A stretch of DNA of 20,140 bases from NCBI GenBank assembly GCA_024277695.1, contig JAJRUR010000337.1:1-20140 (forward strand), read 5' to 3'. Shown piece after piece: positions 7,021 to 15,331 of the stretch. The position numbers and the translations under genes are program-made. The notes below the pieces were generated by a model. The model had not been told where the DNA came from. It searched no databases and saw nothing but the letters and a program-made list of their open reading frames with translations. Origin of the DNA: Bacteroidota bacterium (lineage in GTDB: Bacteria > Bacteroidota > Bacteroidia > Chitinophagales > Saprospiraceae). Positions within the stretch are counted from its first letter, which is position 1, and each line of letters begins with the position of its first letter.

Positions 7021-7143
7021 TGCGTGAGGGATAGTAAGGGCGTGAGGTACGAGCGGTCCGAAGTGAGGAGGTACGACGAGGGCAGGACGGAAGCCTACGG
7101 CGTACCCCTGTATAGCCCGACCTGAGGTACGAGGGACACGCCC
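7021..7143. repeat. GC-rich, internally repeated and foldable element (REP/MITE-like or structured RNA)
   Basis: An abrupt GC-rich island in AT-rich surroundings. The 9-mer GAGGTACGA occurs three times in direct orientation (7044-7052, 7068-7076, 7124-7132). The outer arms GGGCGTG (7038-7044) and CACGCCC (7137-7143) are perfectly complementary and enclose the element. Inside, GGTACG of copy 1 or copy 2 can pair with CGTACC (7101-7106), and AGGGC/GCCT can pair within that hairpin. Stops occur in frames and no protein family is recognisable. The design of nested inverted arms with repeated modules is typical of dispersed palindromic intergenic repeats, but copies elsewhere in the genome cannot be seen from here. 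It ends about 90 bp before the start codon of the propeller gene. Confidence 0.6.
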
Positions 7144-7235
7144 AAAGAAATTATAAGATTTTTGAGAAAAAGTTTATTTTGCAGCAGTGTATCATATGCT
7201 CTTCACTTATTTTAAATAAAATTTTTGTTTCTATA

Positions 7236-10211
7236 ATGAAGATGATCAAGTATTTGGGGATAGTTGTAGTCATTGGTTTGGTCATCGGCTCACTTAGCTT
7301 TCTTGAGGATGGATTGGATACTCAGGTATTGACTCGAATGGATCGATCCAAAGTAAATGATCCAACTAGGGTTCGCAGTTTAGCTCCAAGATGGCTGATG
7401 GAGCAAGCTGCTGCGGCCATCAATGCATACAACTGTGGCTACCGATATACTCTACCCCTGTATCAACCCAACTGGAGATGTATAGGACCTACGGGCAAAC
7501 CGGACGGGGGGCGAGCTACTGGAAACGGGCAGATACATCGAATAGTGTTTGATCCGAATTATGATGCACAAACTAACTTTCGGGTCTATGCCATCAGTAG
7601 TTTTGGTGGTGTTTGGAAGTCAGACACTGAGGAGGTCTATTGGAATAATCTGAATACGGATACGCAATTGCCTTTTGCTTCGGTGTCTGATATGGCGGTA
7701 CACCCGAGCAAAACGGATGTCCTATTTCTCGCTACGGGAGATGGGGATTATGGGCGGATATTTGATCACAGTTTTGTAGAGATATCAGGTTTGCGGATTG
7801 CACCCACTCAGACCTCCGGAGTCTATCGCTCGAGGGATGGTGGTAAAAATTGGGAGAAGATCAATGGACCCAACAATGAACTCTGTAGCACGTTTGAAAG
7901 GGGTGGCAATATCCGACGTATTCTGATCCATCCCGATATGGAGGATGTGGCATTTATAGCAACTACGGCAGGTGTCTTTCGATCAGAAAATATTTTGGCA
8001 AAAGCCGATGATGTGCGTTGGGTCCTTGTATTGGATGGACAGCAAGTCAACGATACTGAATTTAGGGGTCTGGAAGTCAAGCCTAATAGTGGTGGTCAAA
8101 TCGTATATGCTTCGGGCTCCGGCATTTATAGGTCAACGGATGCCGGACTACATTGGTCACCGATGACTACTAGGACTGACAATAAAATCAAAGGTCTGGA
8201 TCTTTCTGCGCTGCCTACCGGAAAAAACCCTCTTCGCATCAATGTTGCTGTAACTCGAGCTGATCCGGATAGGCTATATGCCCATATTTTTGGCAAAAAT
8301 TATGATCTGAGTTGTGCAGAATGTAAAGCTGACTGTCCGGGTACACAGTCTTGTAACGGCAGTGCTTGTGGCAATAAAAAGAAGTGGGCATGGTTATATG
8401 TGTTTAAGGATGAACAGTGGCATAAAGTCTGGGAACAAAATACTTGTAGCTCATTCTATGTCCCGCAGCGTCGTTGGAGTTCTATAGCTGTTTCGCCCAT
8501 AAATCCCAACAATGTCTTTATAGGCAATACGGTCGTGTGGGGAAATGATCAAGATATAAGCTATCAAGGACTCCTCGGTGGCAAGTCTATACGCAAGGCT
8601 TCGATGTACAACGGAACCGGTATCCACGCTGATGTCCATGGCTTGAATTTTGAGCCTGCCAACAACACCCAAGACCATCCTCGCTTGTGGGCTGCGACGC
8701 ATGGAGGTGTATCTATCAACAGTTATGTCGGTAGATCATCCAGAGCCCGTGCCAAAAAAGCTAGGGCATTTAAGCAACGATGGAAGCGAGTAGATCAAGG
8801 ACTGCAAGTAGCTACAATTTGGGATTTTGACCAATCAGCCCTTCATCCCGAACAGATCATCATAGGCACGCAAGACAATGGCGTCATCGTACAAACCGGC
8901 GATAGCCTTTCGGCAAATATTGGATGGAAATCCATACTGGGTGGCGATGGTTATGGCGCTATGTTTGATGGTCGCAACAATAATGCTTGGATCAAAAATC
9001 AATCAAACATTTATCGTTATAATTATGCAACCGGGCGCAAATCTATCGAAACCAAAAGTCTGCCTACGGATCCGGTAGGCGGCACCACCTTTGTCCGTGC
9101 ACTCAATGGACACAATCACCCCCTTACGGGAAAATTTTATACAGCCTTTGGAGAGCTCTATGAGCGTATGATCGACTATCCGAAGCGAGGAATACATGGC
9201 GACAGTATTTGGAAGTTGAGATCGGATGTTGGCAAAGTAATCTCCGGCGGTTGGCAAAGAGAAATATATAATTTTGAAATCTCAGAACGAGATCCTAATT
9301 TTATGTATATCGTCTGCTCGGGCAATGATGGTACACCACCTGATGATTTTGCAACAGAACCGCGTCTTTTCAGATCAACGACCGGAGGGTGTGATGGATA
9401 TTCGGATTACTTGGGTAGGGATACGACCAATCCTTGTTTTGTAGAGATATCTCTTGACGGGCTAGACCCTCAAAATCCCGGTGATACCCGTGTACCTTTC
9501 ATCACAGATGTAGCCATAGACCCTAGCAACCCAAACCGTATTTGGGTCAGTTTTTCGGGATATGATGCTCGGCTCAAAGTCTGGTCTTGGGAGTATGATC
9601 CTCAGAAAGGTCGAGGGTTTTGGTCCAATGCTGATCCTCATAACACGCTCAATAATCTTCCTGTCAATTTTATCAGTTACCAAAAAGGGACGGATGAGCG
9701 TCTGTACATAGGAACGGATGCCGGTGTATGGCTCAAAGATGAGGGAAGTGAGCGATGGCAGAAATACGGAGACTTTCCCAATGTACGTGTGACCGGTATG
9801 AAACTCAATTACAGTTGTGGTCAGTTATTGGTGGCCACTTGGGGGCGTGGTGTTTGGGTAGGTGATATACTCCCTCCAACACAAGATTATCCCAATCCTC
9901 TGGTCATAAAAGATACACAACTTTGGAAAGCAGATCGAACGATCGACAGAAATCTGGTATTAATGGATGGAGCAAATCTGACCATAAATGGCTGTACGGT
10001 TGGGATGGCGACCGGAGCCCATATCAAGCTGCACCCCGGGGCTCAATTGACTATCCGGTCAGCGACGTTGACTAATCTGTGTGGTCAACATTGGAAAGGA
10101 ATAAAAATACTTACTCAGGGGCGTGGAGCAAAAATAAAAATGCCAAAAATTATTTTAGACCAAAGTCATATACTCAAGGCCGAGCAGTCGTTTATATTTG
10201 TGGACGAATGA
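7236..10211 (+). CDS. Exported beta-propeller protein with BNR/Asp-box repeats (sortilin-like) and short beta-helix tail
   Basis: A 991-residue protein, probably secreted or cell-surface. The frame is open from a TTG at 7179, but the ATG at 7236 is preferred: it is followed by MKMIKY and a hydrophobic helix (residues 6-22) that forms a signal peptide or anchor, and the TATTTTG at 7175-7181 looks like its promoter box. The body is a WD40/VPS10-like propeller. Asp boxes are SRDGGKNW (199-206) and STDAGLHW (300-307), with weaker copies; LATWGRGVWVGD (about 865-876) is the typical closing blade. A Cys-rich insert (C-x2-C-x3-C-x5-C-x4-C, residues 360-378) interrupts it. The last 100 residues (WKADRTI, GANLTINGC, GAQLTIRSATL, HWKGIKI) look like the beginning of a right-handed beta-helix and then stop. 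No T9SS C-terminal sorting domain is visible. Substrate unknown. Confidence 0.75.
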   Translation: MKMIKYLGIVVVIGLVIGSLSFLEDGLDTQVLTRMDRSKVNDPTRVRSLAPRWLMEQAAAAINAYNCGYRYTLPLYQPNWRCIGPTGKPDGGRATGNGQIHRIVFDPNYDAQTNFRVYAISSFGGVWKSDTEEVYWNNLNTDTQLPFASVSDMAVHPSKTDVLFLATGDGDYGRIFDHSFVEISGLRIAPTQTSGVYRSRDGGKNWEKINGPNNELCSTFERGGNIRRILIHPDMEDVAFIATTAGVFRSENILAKADDVRWVLVLDGQQVNDTEFRGLEVKPNSGGQIVYASGSGIYRSTDAGLHWSPMTTRTDNKIKGLDLSALPTGKNPLRINVAVTRADPDRLYAHIFGKNYDLSCAECKADCPGTQSCNGSACGNKKKWAWLYVFKDEQWHKVWEQNTCSSFYVPQRRWSSIAVSPINPNNVFIGNTVVWGNDQDISYQGLLGGKSIRKASMYNGTGIHADVHGLNFEPANNTQDHPRLWAATHGGVSINSYVGRSSRARAKKARAFKQRWKRVDQGLQVATIWDFDQSALHPEQIIIGTQDNGVIVQTGDSLSANIGWKSILGGDGYGAMFDGRNNNAWIKNQSNIYRYNYATGRKSIETKSLPTDPVGGTTFVRALNGHNHPLTGKFYTAFGELYERMIDYPKRGIHGDSIWKLRSDVGKVISGGWQREIYNFEISERDPNFMYIVCSGNDGTPPDDFATEPRLFRSTTGGCDGYSDYLGRDTTNPCFVEISLDGLDPQNPGDTRVPFITDVAIDPSNPNRIWVSFSGYDARLKVWSWEYDPQKGRGFWSNADPHNTLNNLPVNFISYQKGTDERLYIGTDAGVWLKDEGSERWQKYGDFPNVRVTGMKLNYSCGQLLVATWGRGVWVGDILPPTQDYPNPLVIKDTQLWKADRTIDRNLVLMDGANLTINGCTVGMATGAHIKLHPGAQLTIRSATLTNLCGQHWKGIKILTQGRGAKIKMPKIILDQSHILKAEQSFIFVDE

Positions 10212-10227
10212 GTAAACTGATGATGCA

Positions 10228-11190
10228 TCAGCCGAGAACTTCAATCAATTTTTGGGCCAACTCGACTCCAATATTGCGTTGCGCCTCTTCAGTACTTCCT
10301 CCGATATGCGGACTGAGTGAAATACTGGGGTGGCTGAGGATATCCTGACGTGGTGCAGGTTCATTTAAAAATACATCAAGTCCGGCACCGGCTATTTTTC
10401 CTGAGTTGAGTCCTTTTAGGAGTGCATCCTCATCGATAACTCCACCTCTGGCGGCATTGATGAGGATGACGCCATCTTTCATTTGTGCGATTTCGTCTGT
10501 ACCAATAATTGGTTTACCACCACTAAAAGGTACATGTAAGGAGATAAAATCAGCATTTTGGAGCATCTCTTCCATACTTTTTGTAGTTAGGGATACTTGG
10601 AGATCATCTTTATCTGAACCATAAAGTCTGATGCCGATTTCTACTTGATTGATAATCAAGTCCACCGGAATGACCTGCATACCGAGTGCTATGGCAATAC
10701 GTGCTGTCTCTATACCAATTTTGCCCAGACCTATGATTCCAATGGTTTTTCCTCGTAGTTGCTGTCCTTTGGAGTAACTTTTTTTGAGTGCCTTGAAATC
10801 GGAATGGCCTTTGGGGGGCATCTGCCGATTGGCCTGATGTACGCCTCGGGTCAGCGAGAGCATATGTGCAAAAACCAACTCTGCTACGGACTCGGCAGAG
10901 GCACCGGGAGTATTGATGACGTGTATATTTTTTTGGCGGGCAAAGTGCACATCAATATTATCCAGACCTACACCTGCTCGGGCAATGGCTTTTAGACCGG
11001 GGCAGGATTCTATCAGCTCTTTTCTTACTTTCGTAGCACTGCGTACGATGACCGCATCATATTTCTTTAAGTGATCTTGAAGGTCTTCTTGGGGTATATG
11101 ATTCATATCGACTTGATATCCTGCTTTTTGAAGTATTTCGAGTCCTGCGGGGTGGAGTCCATCATTGGCGAGTATCCTGATCATAGTCAT
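10228..11190 (-). CDS. serA: D-3-phosphoglycerate dehydrogenase (short form)
   Basis: A D-isomer-specific 2-hydroxyacid dehydrogenase of 320 residues. The likely reaction is NAD-dependent oxidation of 3-phosphoglycerate to 3-phosphohydroxypyruvate, the first step of serine synthesis, in the cytoplasm. Visible signatures are VRSATKV (49-55) and RAGVGLDNID (71-80) in the substrate domain, the Rossmann loop GLGKIG (154-159), NAARGGVIDE (245-254) and SPHIGGST (293-300). The catalytic triad is R248, E277 and H295. It lacks the C-terminal ACT domain of long SerA forms, so serine feedback by that route is not expected. Starts at residue 1 (11190) or 3 (11184) are both possible. A gene for the next step (serC) is not in the window; other 2-hydroxyacid dehydrogenases share the fold, so substrate is the main doubt. 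It has its own likely promoter. Confidence 0.85.
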   Translation of the reverse strand: MTMIRILANDGLHPAGLEILQKAGYQVDMNHIPQEDLQDHLKKYDAVIVRSATKVRKELIESCPGLKAIARAGVGLDNIDVHFARQKNIHVINTPGASAESVAELVFAHMLSLTRGVHQANRQMPPKGHSDFKALKKSYSKGQQLRGKTIGIIGLGKIGIETARIAIALGMQVIPVDLIINQVEIGIRLYGSDKDDLQVSLTTKSMEEMLQNADFISLHVPFSGGKPIIGTDEIAQMKDGVILINAARGGVIDEDALLKGLNSGKIAGAGLDVFLNEPAPRQDILSHPSISLSPHIGGSTEEAQRNIGVELAQKLIEVLG

Positions 11191-11255
11191 AATTTTTAGG
11201 TTGCAAAGAAAGTTATTTTTTTACACTTTGCGATACAATTTTGACTGATCATGGA

Positions 11256-11283
11256 CAAATATAATGATGATGCTCAGAGCAAA
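11256..11283 (-). promoter_or_regulatory. Promoter for the phosphoglycerate dehydrogenase gene
   Basis: On the minus strand TTTG (11283-11280), a 16-bp spacer and TATATTTG (11263-11256) match the Bacteroidota -33/-7 pattern. Transcription would start near 11249, about 58 nt before the ATG. The -33 part overlaps the last codons of nhaB, so serA can be expressed separately from the upstream carbonate block. Confidence 0.55.
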
Positions 11284-12743
11284 TATTTGACACAAAGTAG
11301 TCCAATACCTCCCAATACGATCGCATAGGGGAAAGCCATTTTGACCATTTTGCCATAAGACAGATTGATCAGAGGTGCAAGCGAAGAAGTGAGCAAAAAC
11401 AAAAAGGCTGCCTGACCATTTGGGGTTGCCACACTAGGCAAATTAGTACCAGTATTGATTGCGATAGCTAATTTTTCATATTCCAATCGGCTGAGATTAC
11501 CTGCTTCGAAAGCTGCTTGTACTTCATTGATATAGACGGTGGCTACAAAGACATTGTCACTAATAGCTGACAATAGACCGTTGGCTATATAAAAAATAGT
11601 AGGCTGTATGGAGAAGTCCATCGAAAGGGCATAATCGATGATAGGTTTAAACAGATGCTGATCATGGATCATAGCTACAATAACAAAAAATACAACTAGC
11701 AGTCCTGTAAAGGGTAGTGCCTCTTCAAAAGCCGGGCCTATTTGGTGCTCATCGATGATGCCCATAAAGGCTGTTAGAAAAATGATCAGGGCAAGGCCAA
11801 TGAAACCTACCGGAGCTAAATGCAGGGCTAGCCCTATGATGAGCAGTACCATCGCTATGGCTTGGATGATGAGTCTGTATTTTTCCTTGGCTGTTCTTTT
11901 CTCATCTTCTATAGTAGTATAGTTTTCTATAATGATACGAGCTACTTCCGGCAGTTTTGCCCCAAAACCAAATAATTTAAATTTTTCTAAGATTACTGTT
12001 GTTGCTAAACCTGCGATAAACACCGGAATAGTAATAATTTTCATCCGGTTAAAAAATTCGATAAAGTCCCAGCCTAGTTTTTCTCCGATCAATAAATTTT
12101 GTGGTTCTCCGACTAATGTCATTACTCCTCCCAGAGCAGTACCTACTACACCATGCATGATGAGGCTACGCATAAAACTTCTAAACTGTTCTAGGGTCTC
12201 GCCGCTGAGTTGCTTTCGATCCAAAGTTCCTTCATGATCTAGGTCCATATCACTGGAGTGTATCTTATGATAGACTCCATAAAATCCTACTCCGACACTG
12301 ATCAAAACAGCGGTTACTGTAAGAGCATCCAGAAATGCGGAAAGTACGGCGGCCAATATTACAAACAATATGGACAGCAGCATTTTAGATTTTACTTTTG
12401 TAAATACCTTACTAAATATATACATAAGCAAGGGCTTCATAAAATAGATTGCCGCTACCATAAACATCAATAGAAGTATTACTTCGAGATTTAGGGAGAC
12501 TTCCTTATATGCATTTTTGGGTGTAGTGAGGCTTAGAAAAAGTACTTGAATAGCCAGCAAACCGCCAGTGACAAGGGGATAACACTTCAAGGCCATGGCG
12601 AGAGTAAAAATAAACTCTCCAATGATAATCCAAGATGTAATAACAGGCCCTAATAAGAAATAAGATAGGACATTAAAGACTAAGAAAGCCAATATGGTAT
12701 ATTTGTACCATTTAGGGCTATTGCCCAAAAAAAACTTCAGCAT
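11274..12743 (-). CDS. nhaB: Na+/H+ antiporter NhaB
   Basis: Inner-membrane antiporter that expels Na+ in exchange for H+, about 12 membrane helices, 489 residues (E. coli NhaB is slightly longer). The identity with the NhaB family is unmistakable: FLGNSPKWYKYTIL (5-18), GEFIFTLAMALKCYPL (42-57), MVAAIYFMK (95-103), LSAFLDALTVTAVLISV (134-150, with D139), GTALGGVMTLVGEPQNLL (201-218), AISDNVFVATVYINE (393-407) and INTGTNLPSVATPNGQAAFL (429-448). The cytoplasmic loop about 160-190 is shorter than in enterobacteria. Its start lies 15 bp after the DUF2490 stop, in the same direction as the two SulP transporters and carbonic anhydrase. That suggests NhaB renews the Na+ gradient used for bicarbonate uptake or buffers cytoplasmic pH (inference). 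NhaB is best known from Gammaproteobacteria. Confidence 0.95.
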   Translation of the reverse strand: MLKFFLGNSPKWYKYTILAFLVFNVLSYFLLGPVITSWIIIGEFIFTLAMALKCYPLVTGGLLAIQVLFLSLTTPKNAYKEVSLNLEVILLLMFMVAAIYFMKPLLMYIFSKVFTKVKSKMLLSILFVILAAVLSAFLDALTVTAVLISVGVGFYGVYHKIHSSDMDLDHEGTLDRKQLSGETLEQFRSFMRSLIMHGVVGTALGGVMTLVGEPQNLLIGEKLGWDFIEFFNRMKIITIPVFIAGLATTVILEKFKLFGFGAKLPEVARIIIENYTTIEDEKRTAKEKYRLIIQAIAMVLLIIGLALHLAPVGFIGLALIIFLTAFMGIIDEHQIGPAFEEALPFTGLLVVFFVIVAMIHDQHLFKPIIDYALSMDFSIQPTIFYIANGLLSAISDNVFVATVYINEVQAAFEAGNLSRLEYEKLAIAINTGTNLPSVATPNGQAAFLFLLTSSLAPLINLSYGKMVKMAFPYAIVLGGIGLLCVKYLL

Positions 12744-12758
12744 AGGATTTGAGTTGAT

Positions 12759-13445
12759 TTAGTTCGTTTTTCTAAAGTCTAGATTATAAACCAATGCAAA
12801 CTGCAAATACCATTTTCCAAAATCGTTTACCCGCTGTCTGAGCAAGCCGAGTTGGACTCCCGCATGATCATCCAACTGATAGCCTAGTGCTCCATATAAT
12901 CGATTTCGATCAAAAAAGGTCTTATTTGCGTTTACAAAGACTTCATTATAAAGTCCGACAAACATACTGCCTTTCTCCATAATATTTGTATTGATCGGTA
13001 TAAATAACATCAGACGATATCGGAAGCGGTCTCGATATTCGCCATTTACCCAACGTTGTTCCAGTCGGTATCGATGTTCAAATTTGACACGACCGAGGCG
13101 ATTATTGAGTAAGAACTGCTGCCAAATACGGTGTTCAGTTACCTCAGGTTCTTTTTGTTCTGACTCAAATGTGTAGGAAGGAATATAGGCATAGCCAAAA
13201 GTAGCCATTGCCTTTTTGGATAAGTGAAAATTTAATCCTGTACGTAATAGTAGCTGCTCAATGTTATTTGGAGTGAGTGTATGATTTCTATATTGGGCTT
13301 CTGTATGGACGCTCAAACGGTTACTGACTCTATTCGTTCCAAAATACATTAGCCAGTTGCCGGTCAGGTCTTGTTGAGCCATAAGTGTAGTTGATAAAAA
13401 TAAAACATAACACAGACTGGAGAATAGATTTTTATAAATATGCAT
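12759..13445 (-). CDS. DUF2490 family outer-membrane beta-barrel protein
   Basis: A 228-residue exported protein. The ATG at 13445 is preferred because it is followed directly by a signal peptide (MHIYKNLFSSLCYVLFLSTT, then LMAQQ, cleavage probably after MA) and lies 23 bp past the SulP 1 stop. A longer frame starting at 13499 would overlap SulP 1 by 31 bp and add an 18-residue polar tail before the signal. The mature part has the alternating amphipathic strands and aromatic pattern of DUF2490: LTGNWLMYFGTNRV near the N-terminus, TEAQYRNH, a central EHRIWQQFLLN and FEHRYRLEQRW pair, and a final strand ending in YNLDF. The function of DUF2490 proteins is unknown; they are predicted outer-membrane proteins. 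Placement between a bicarbonate-type SulP and NhaB suggests an envelope role in ion or bicarbonate passage, but this is conjecture. Confidence 0.8.
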   Translation of the reverse strand: MHIYKNLFSSLCYVLFLSTTLMAQQDLTGNWLMYFGTNRVSNRLSVHTEAQYRNHTLTPNNIEQLLLRTGLNFHLSKKAMATFGYAYIPSYTFESEQKEPEVTEHRIWQQFLLNNRLGRVKFEHRYRLEQRWVNGEYRDRFRYRLMLFIPINTNIMEKGSMFVGLYNEVFVNANKTFFDRNRLYGALGYQLDDHAGVQLGLLRQRVNDFGKWYLQFALVYNLDFRKTN

Positions 13446-13468
13446 GTTGAATGATTTAATTATTTTTT

Positions 13469-15313
13469 TTATTGCGTTTTGACGGTTTGTTTTATCCAAT
13501 CAAGACATTGATGAAAACTGTCAAAAACATGAGCTTTGGGAATTAAGTCCGGTATAATGTCTATCCTCTCCAGCATATAAAGAGGTTGTTCAATGGGATT
13601 GACAAGTAATACCTTTATTCCTTTACTAACGAGATCTACCAATACTTCTTCCATAGCATACAGGCCGGACTGATCGATATATTGCATACGCCCCATCCTA
13701 ATAATCACATACTTAGCTGATTTGGGGATTTGTTTTGCCAATTGTTGGAAGTCACTAGTAGAACCAAAAAACAGAGGTCCTTTGATATGCTTGATGAACA
13801 CCGAGTTTTTCAAATCTTTTGGAAAGTCACCTTCATCAGGCCAAGACTCCTCTTCGTCAAGTGATTTTACTTCTGATCTCTCGGCTGTGAGATCTCCAAT
13901 TTTTTTCATAAACATAAGTGATGCTATCACGAGTCCTATTCCTACAGCATACACAAGGTTCCATACGGAAGAGAGCACAAGGACAATAAGCATAATTGCT
14001 ACTTCGGGTTTGGGCATAAAAGGAATTGCCTTGAGTCCTTTATAGTCCATCACACCGATACCTACAGTGATCAAGATACCGGCAAGTACTGCAGCAGGAA
14101 TTTTGGATGCAGTTGAACCAAAAGCAAGCAAAATCACCAACAAGAGAATACCTGATATCACGCCGGAAAGTCGAGTTTTACCACCTGCATTAATATTGAC
14201 TACCGTACGAATCGTAGCCCCTGCTCCAGGTATGCCACCAAAGATTGCACCGATAGAATTTCCAATACCTTGACCTATGAGCTCTTTGTTAGGTTGGTGC
14301 CTGGTCTTAGTCATATTGTCAGCGACTACCGAAGTGAGCAGAGAGTCGATCGCTCCTAAAAGTGCCAGTGTCAAGGCTGTAAAAACATAAGGCAAAATAT
14401 TATTTAATTTGAATTCAGTAAATACTTCTAATACCGGAACGGGCAATCCTTCGGGAATTTTTTCGATGGGCCGATAGTCAAGACCCAGACCAATAGCTAA
14501 GCCTGATATAACTAGTAAGGCTACCAAAGTACTCGGAACTGCTTTTGTAATTCTTTTAAAACCAAAAATTATCAATATGGTGCCAAGTGCCAAGAGTAGC
14601 TCGAGCCAATTGACATTTTGAAAAGCACGTGGCAACAATTTAATCGATCCGATCACGCCTGAAGCTTCTTTTCCGGCGAGGGTTTTTGCCTCTTTAAGAA
14701 TTTGAGATTCTGTGATGAACTTTGCACGATGTATTGTTTCTTTGAAATCCTCAAGAACAAGGATACCTTCTTCCATTTCTTCGTGCAATATATTGTCCAG
14801 TATTAACTCTTCGGCGCGTGGTTTGAATTGAGCGACATATTCCATATCTTCTTTTGGATAATATCCCAATGAAGGTAAAACCTGAGTTACCAATATGATC
14901 ACTCCTATGGCCGTCATAAAACCGGATACTACGGGATAAGGTATATACTTAATATATTTTCCCATACCAATCAGACCCAAGCTCACTTGCATCAAGCCCG
15001 CCATCAAAAATACTGCCAAAATTATTGGCAAAGCCTTTTGTAAGTCTCCATCATTGATCGCAATAATACTTGCTATGACCACCATACTTACAGCTGTCAT
15101 CGGAGCAGTAGGACCGGATATCTGTGTGGCAGTACCCCCAAATAAGGCAGCAAAAATACTGACAAAGATGGCACCATAAAGACCGGCACTCGGTCCGAGC
15201 CCGGAACTGACTCCAAATGCCAAGGCTAATGGAAGGGCAACAATACCGGCAGTAATCCCACCGAATAAATCTCCTTTGATGTGCTTCAGAGAAAAACTAA
15301 AAGGTCTTTTCAT
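13469..15313 (-). CDS. SulP family anion transporter with STAS domain, BicA-like (SulP 1)
   Basis: Inner-membrane SLC26/SulP carrier, 614 residues, most likely a Na+-dependent bicarbonate importer. Like cyanobacterial BicA it has HIKGDLFGGITAGIVALPLALAFG-type N-terminal sequence (11-34), ALFGGT..QISGPTAPMT (57-73), SLLTSVVADNMTKTRHQPNKELIGQG (324-349) and GGIPGAGATIRTVVNINAGG (359-378). D323 and T327 in the AIDSLLTS helix align by eye with the Asp/Thr pair reported to coordinate Na+ in BicA. A cytosolic STAS domain occupies about 500-612, with the DQSGLYAMEE core at 547-556. A charged insert of some 75 residues (about 151-228, Glu/Lys-rich) between two membrane segments is absent from BicA. 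Sulfate remains an alternative substrate, but carbonic anhydrase and NhaB nearby favour bicarbonate. A terminator-like hairpin lies 18 nt before its start. Confidence 0.88.
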   Translation of the reverse strand: MKRPFSFSLKHIKGDLFGGITAGIVALPLALAFGVSSGLGPSAGLYGAIFVSIFAALFGGTATQISGPTAPMTAVSMVVIASIIAINDGDLQKALPIILAVFLMAGLMQVSLGLIGMGKYIKYIPYPVVSGFMTAIGVIILVTQVLPSLGYYPKEDMEYVAQFKPRAEELILDNILHEEMEEGILVLEDFKETIHRAKFITESQILKEAKTLAGKEASGVIGSIKLLPRAFQNVNWLELLLALGTILIIFGFKRITKAVPSTLVALLVISGLAIGLGLDYRPIEKIPEGLPVPVLEVFTEFKLNNILPYVFTALTLALLGAIDSLLTSVVADNMTKTRHQPNKELIGQGIGNSIGAIFGGIPGAGATIRTVVNINAGGKTRLSGVISGILLLVILLAFGSTASKIPAAVLAGILITVGIGVMDYKGLKAIPFMPKPEVAIMLIVLVLSSVWNLVYAVGIGLVIASLMFMKKIGDLTAERSEVKSLDEEESWPDEGDFPKDLKNSVFIKHIKGPLFFGSTSDFQQLAKQIPKSAKYVIIRMGRMQYIDQSGLYAMEEVLVDLVSKGIKVLLVNPIEQPLYMLERIDIIPDLIPKAHVFDSFHQCLDWIKQTVKTQ

Positions 15314-15331
15314 AATTTTGATCTTAGTTAT

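Noticed and set aside
7179..7235. TTG start 57 bp upstream for the propeller protein
   Set aside because: It falls within a promoter-like TATTTTG sequence and adds a Cys/Ile-rich stretch before a normal signal helix; the ATG at 7236 is the better start.
10221..10230. TGATGCATCA palindrome between the propeller and phosphoglycerate dehydrogenase stops as a bidirectional terminator
   Set aside because: No loop and no T-run on either side; it is a short chance palindrome.
13446..13499. Longer N-terminus for the DUF2490 protein
   Set aside because: It would overlap SulP 1 by 31 bp and place 18 polar residues before the signal peptide.
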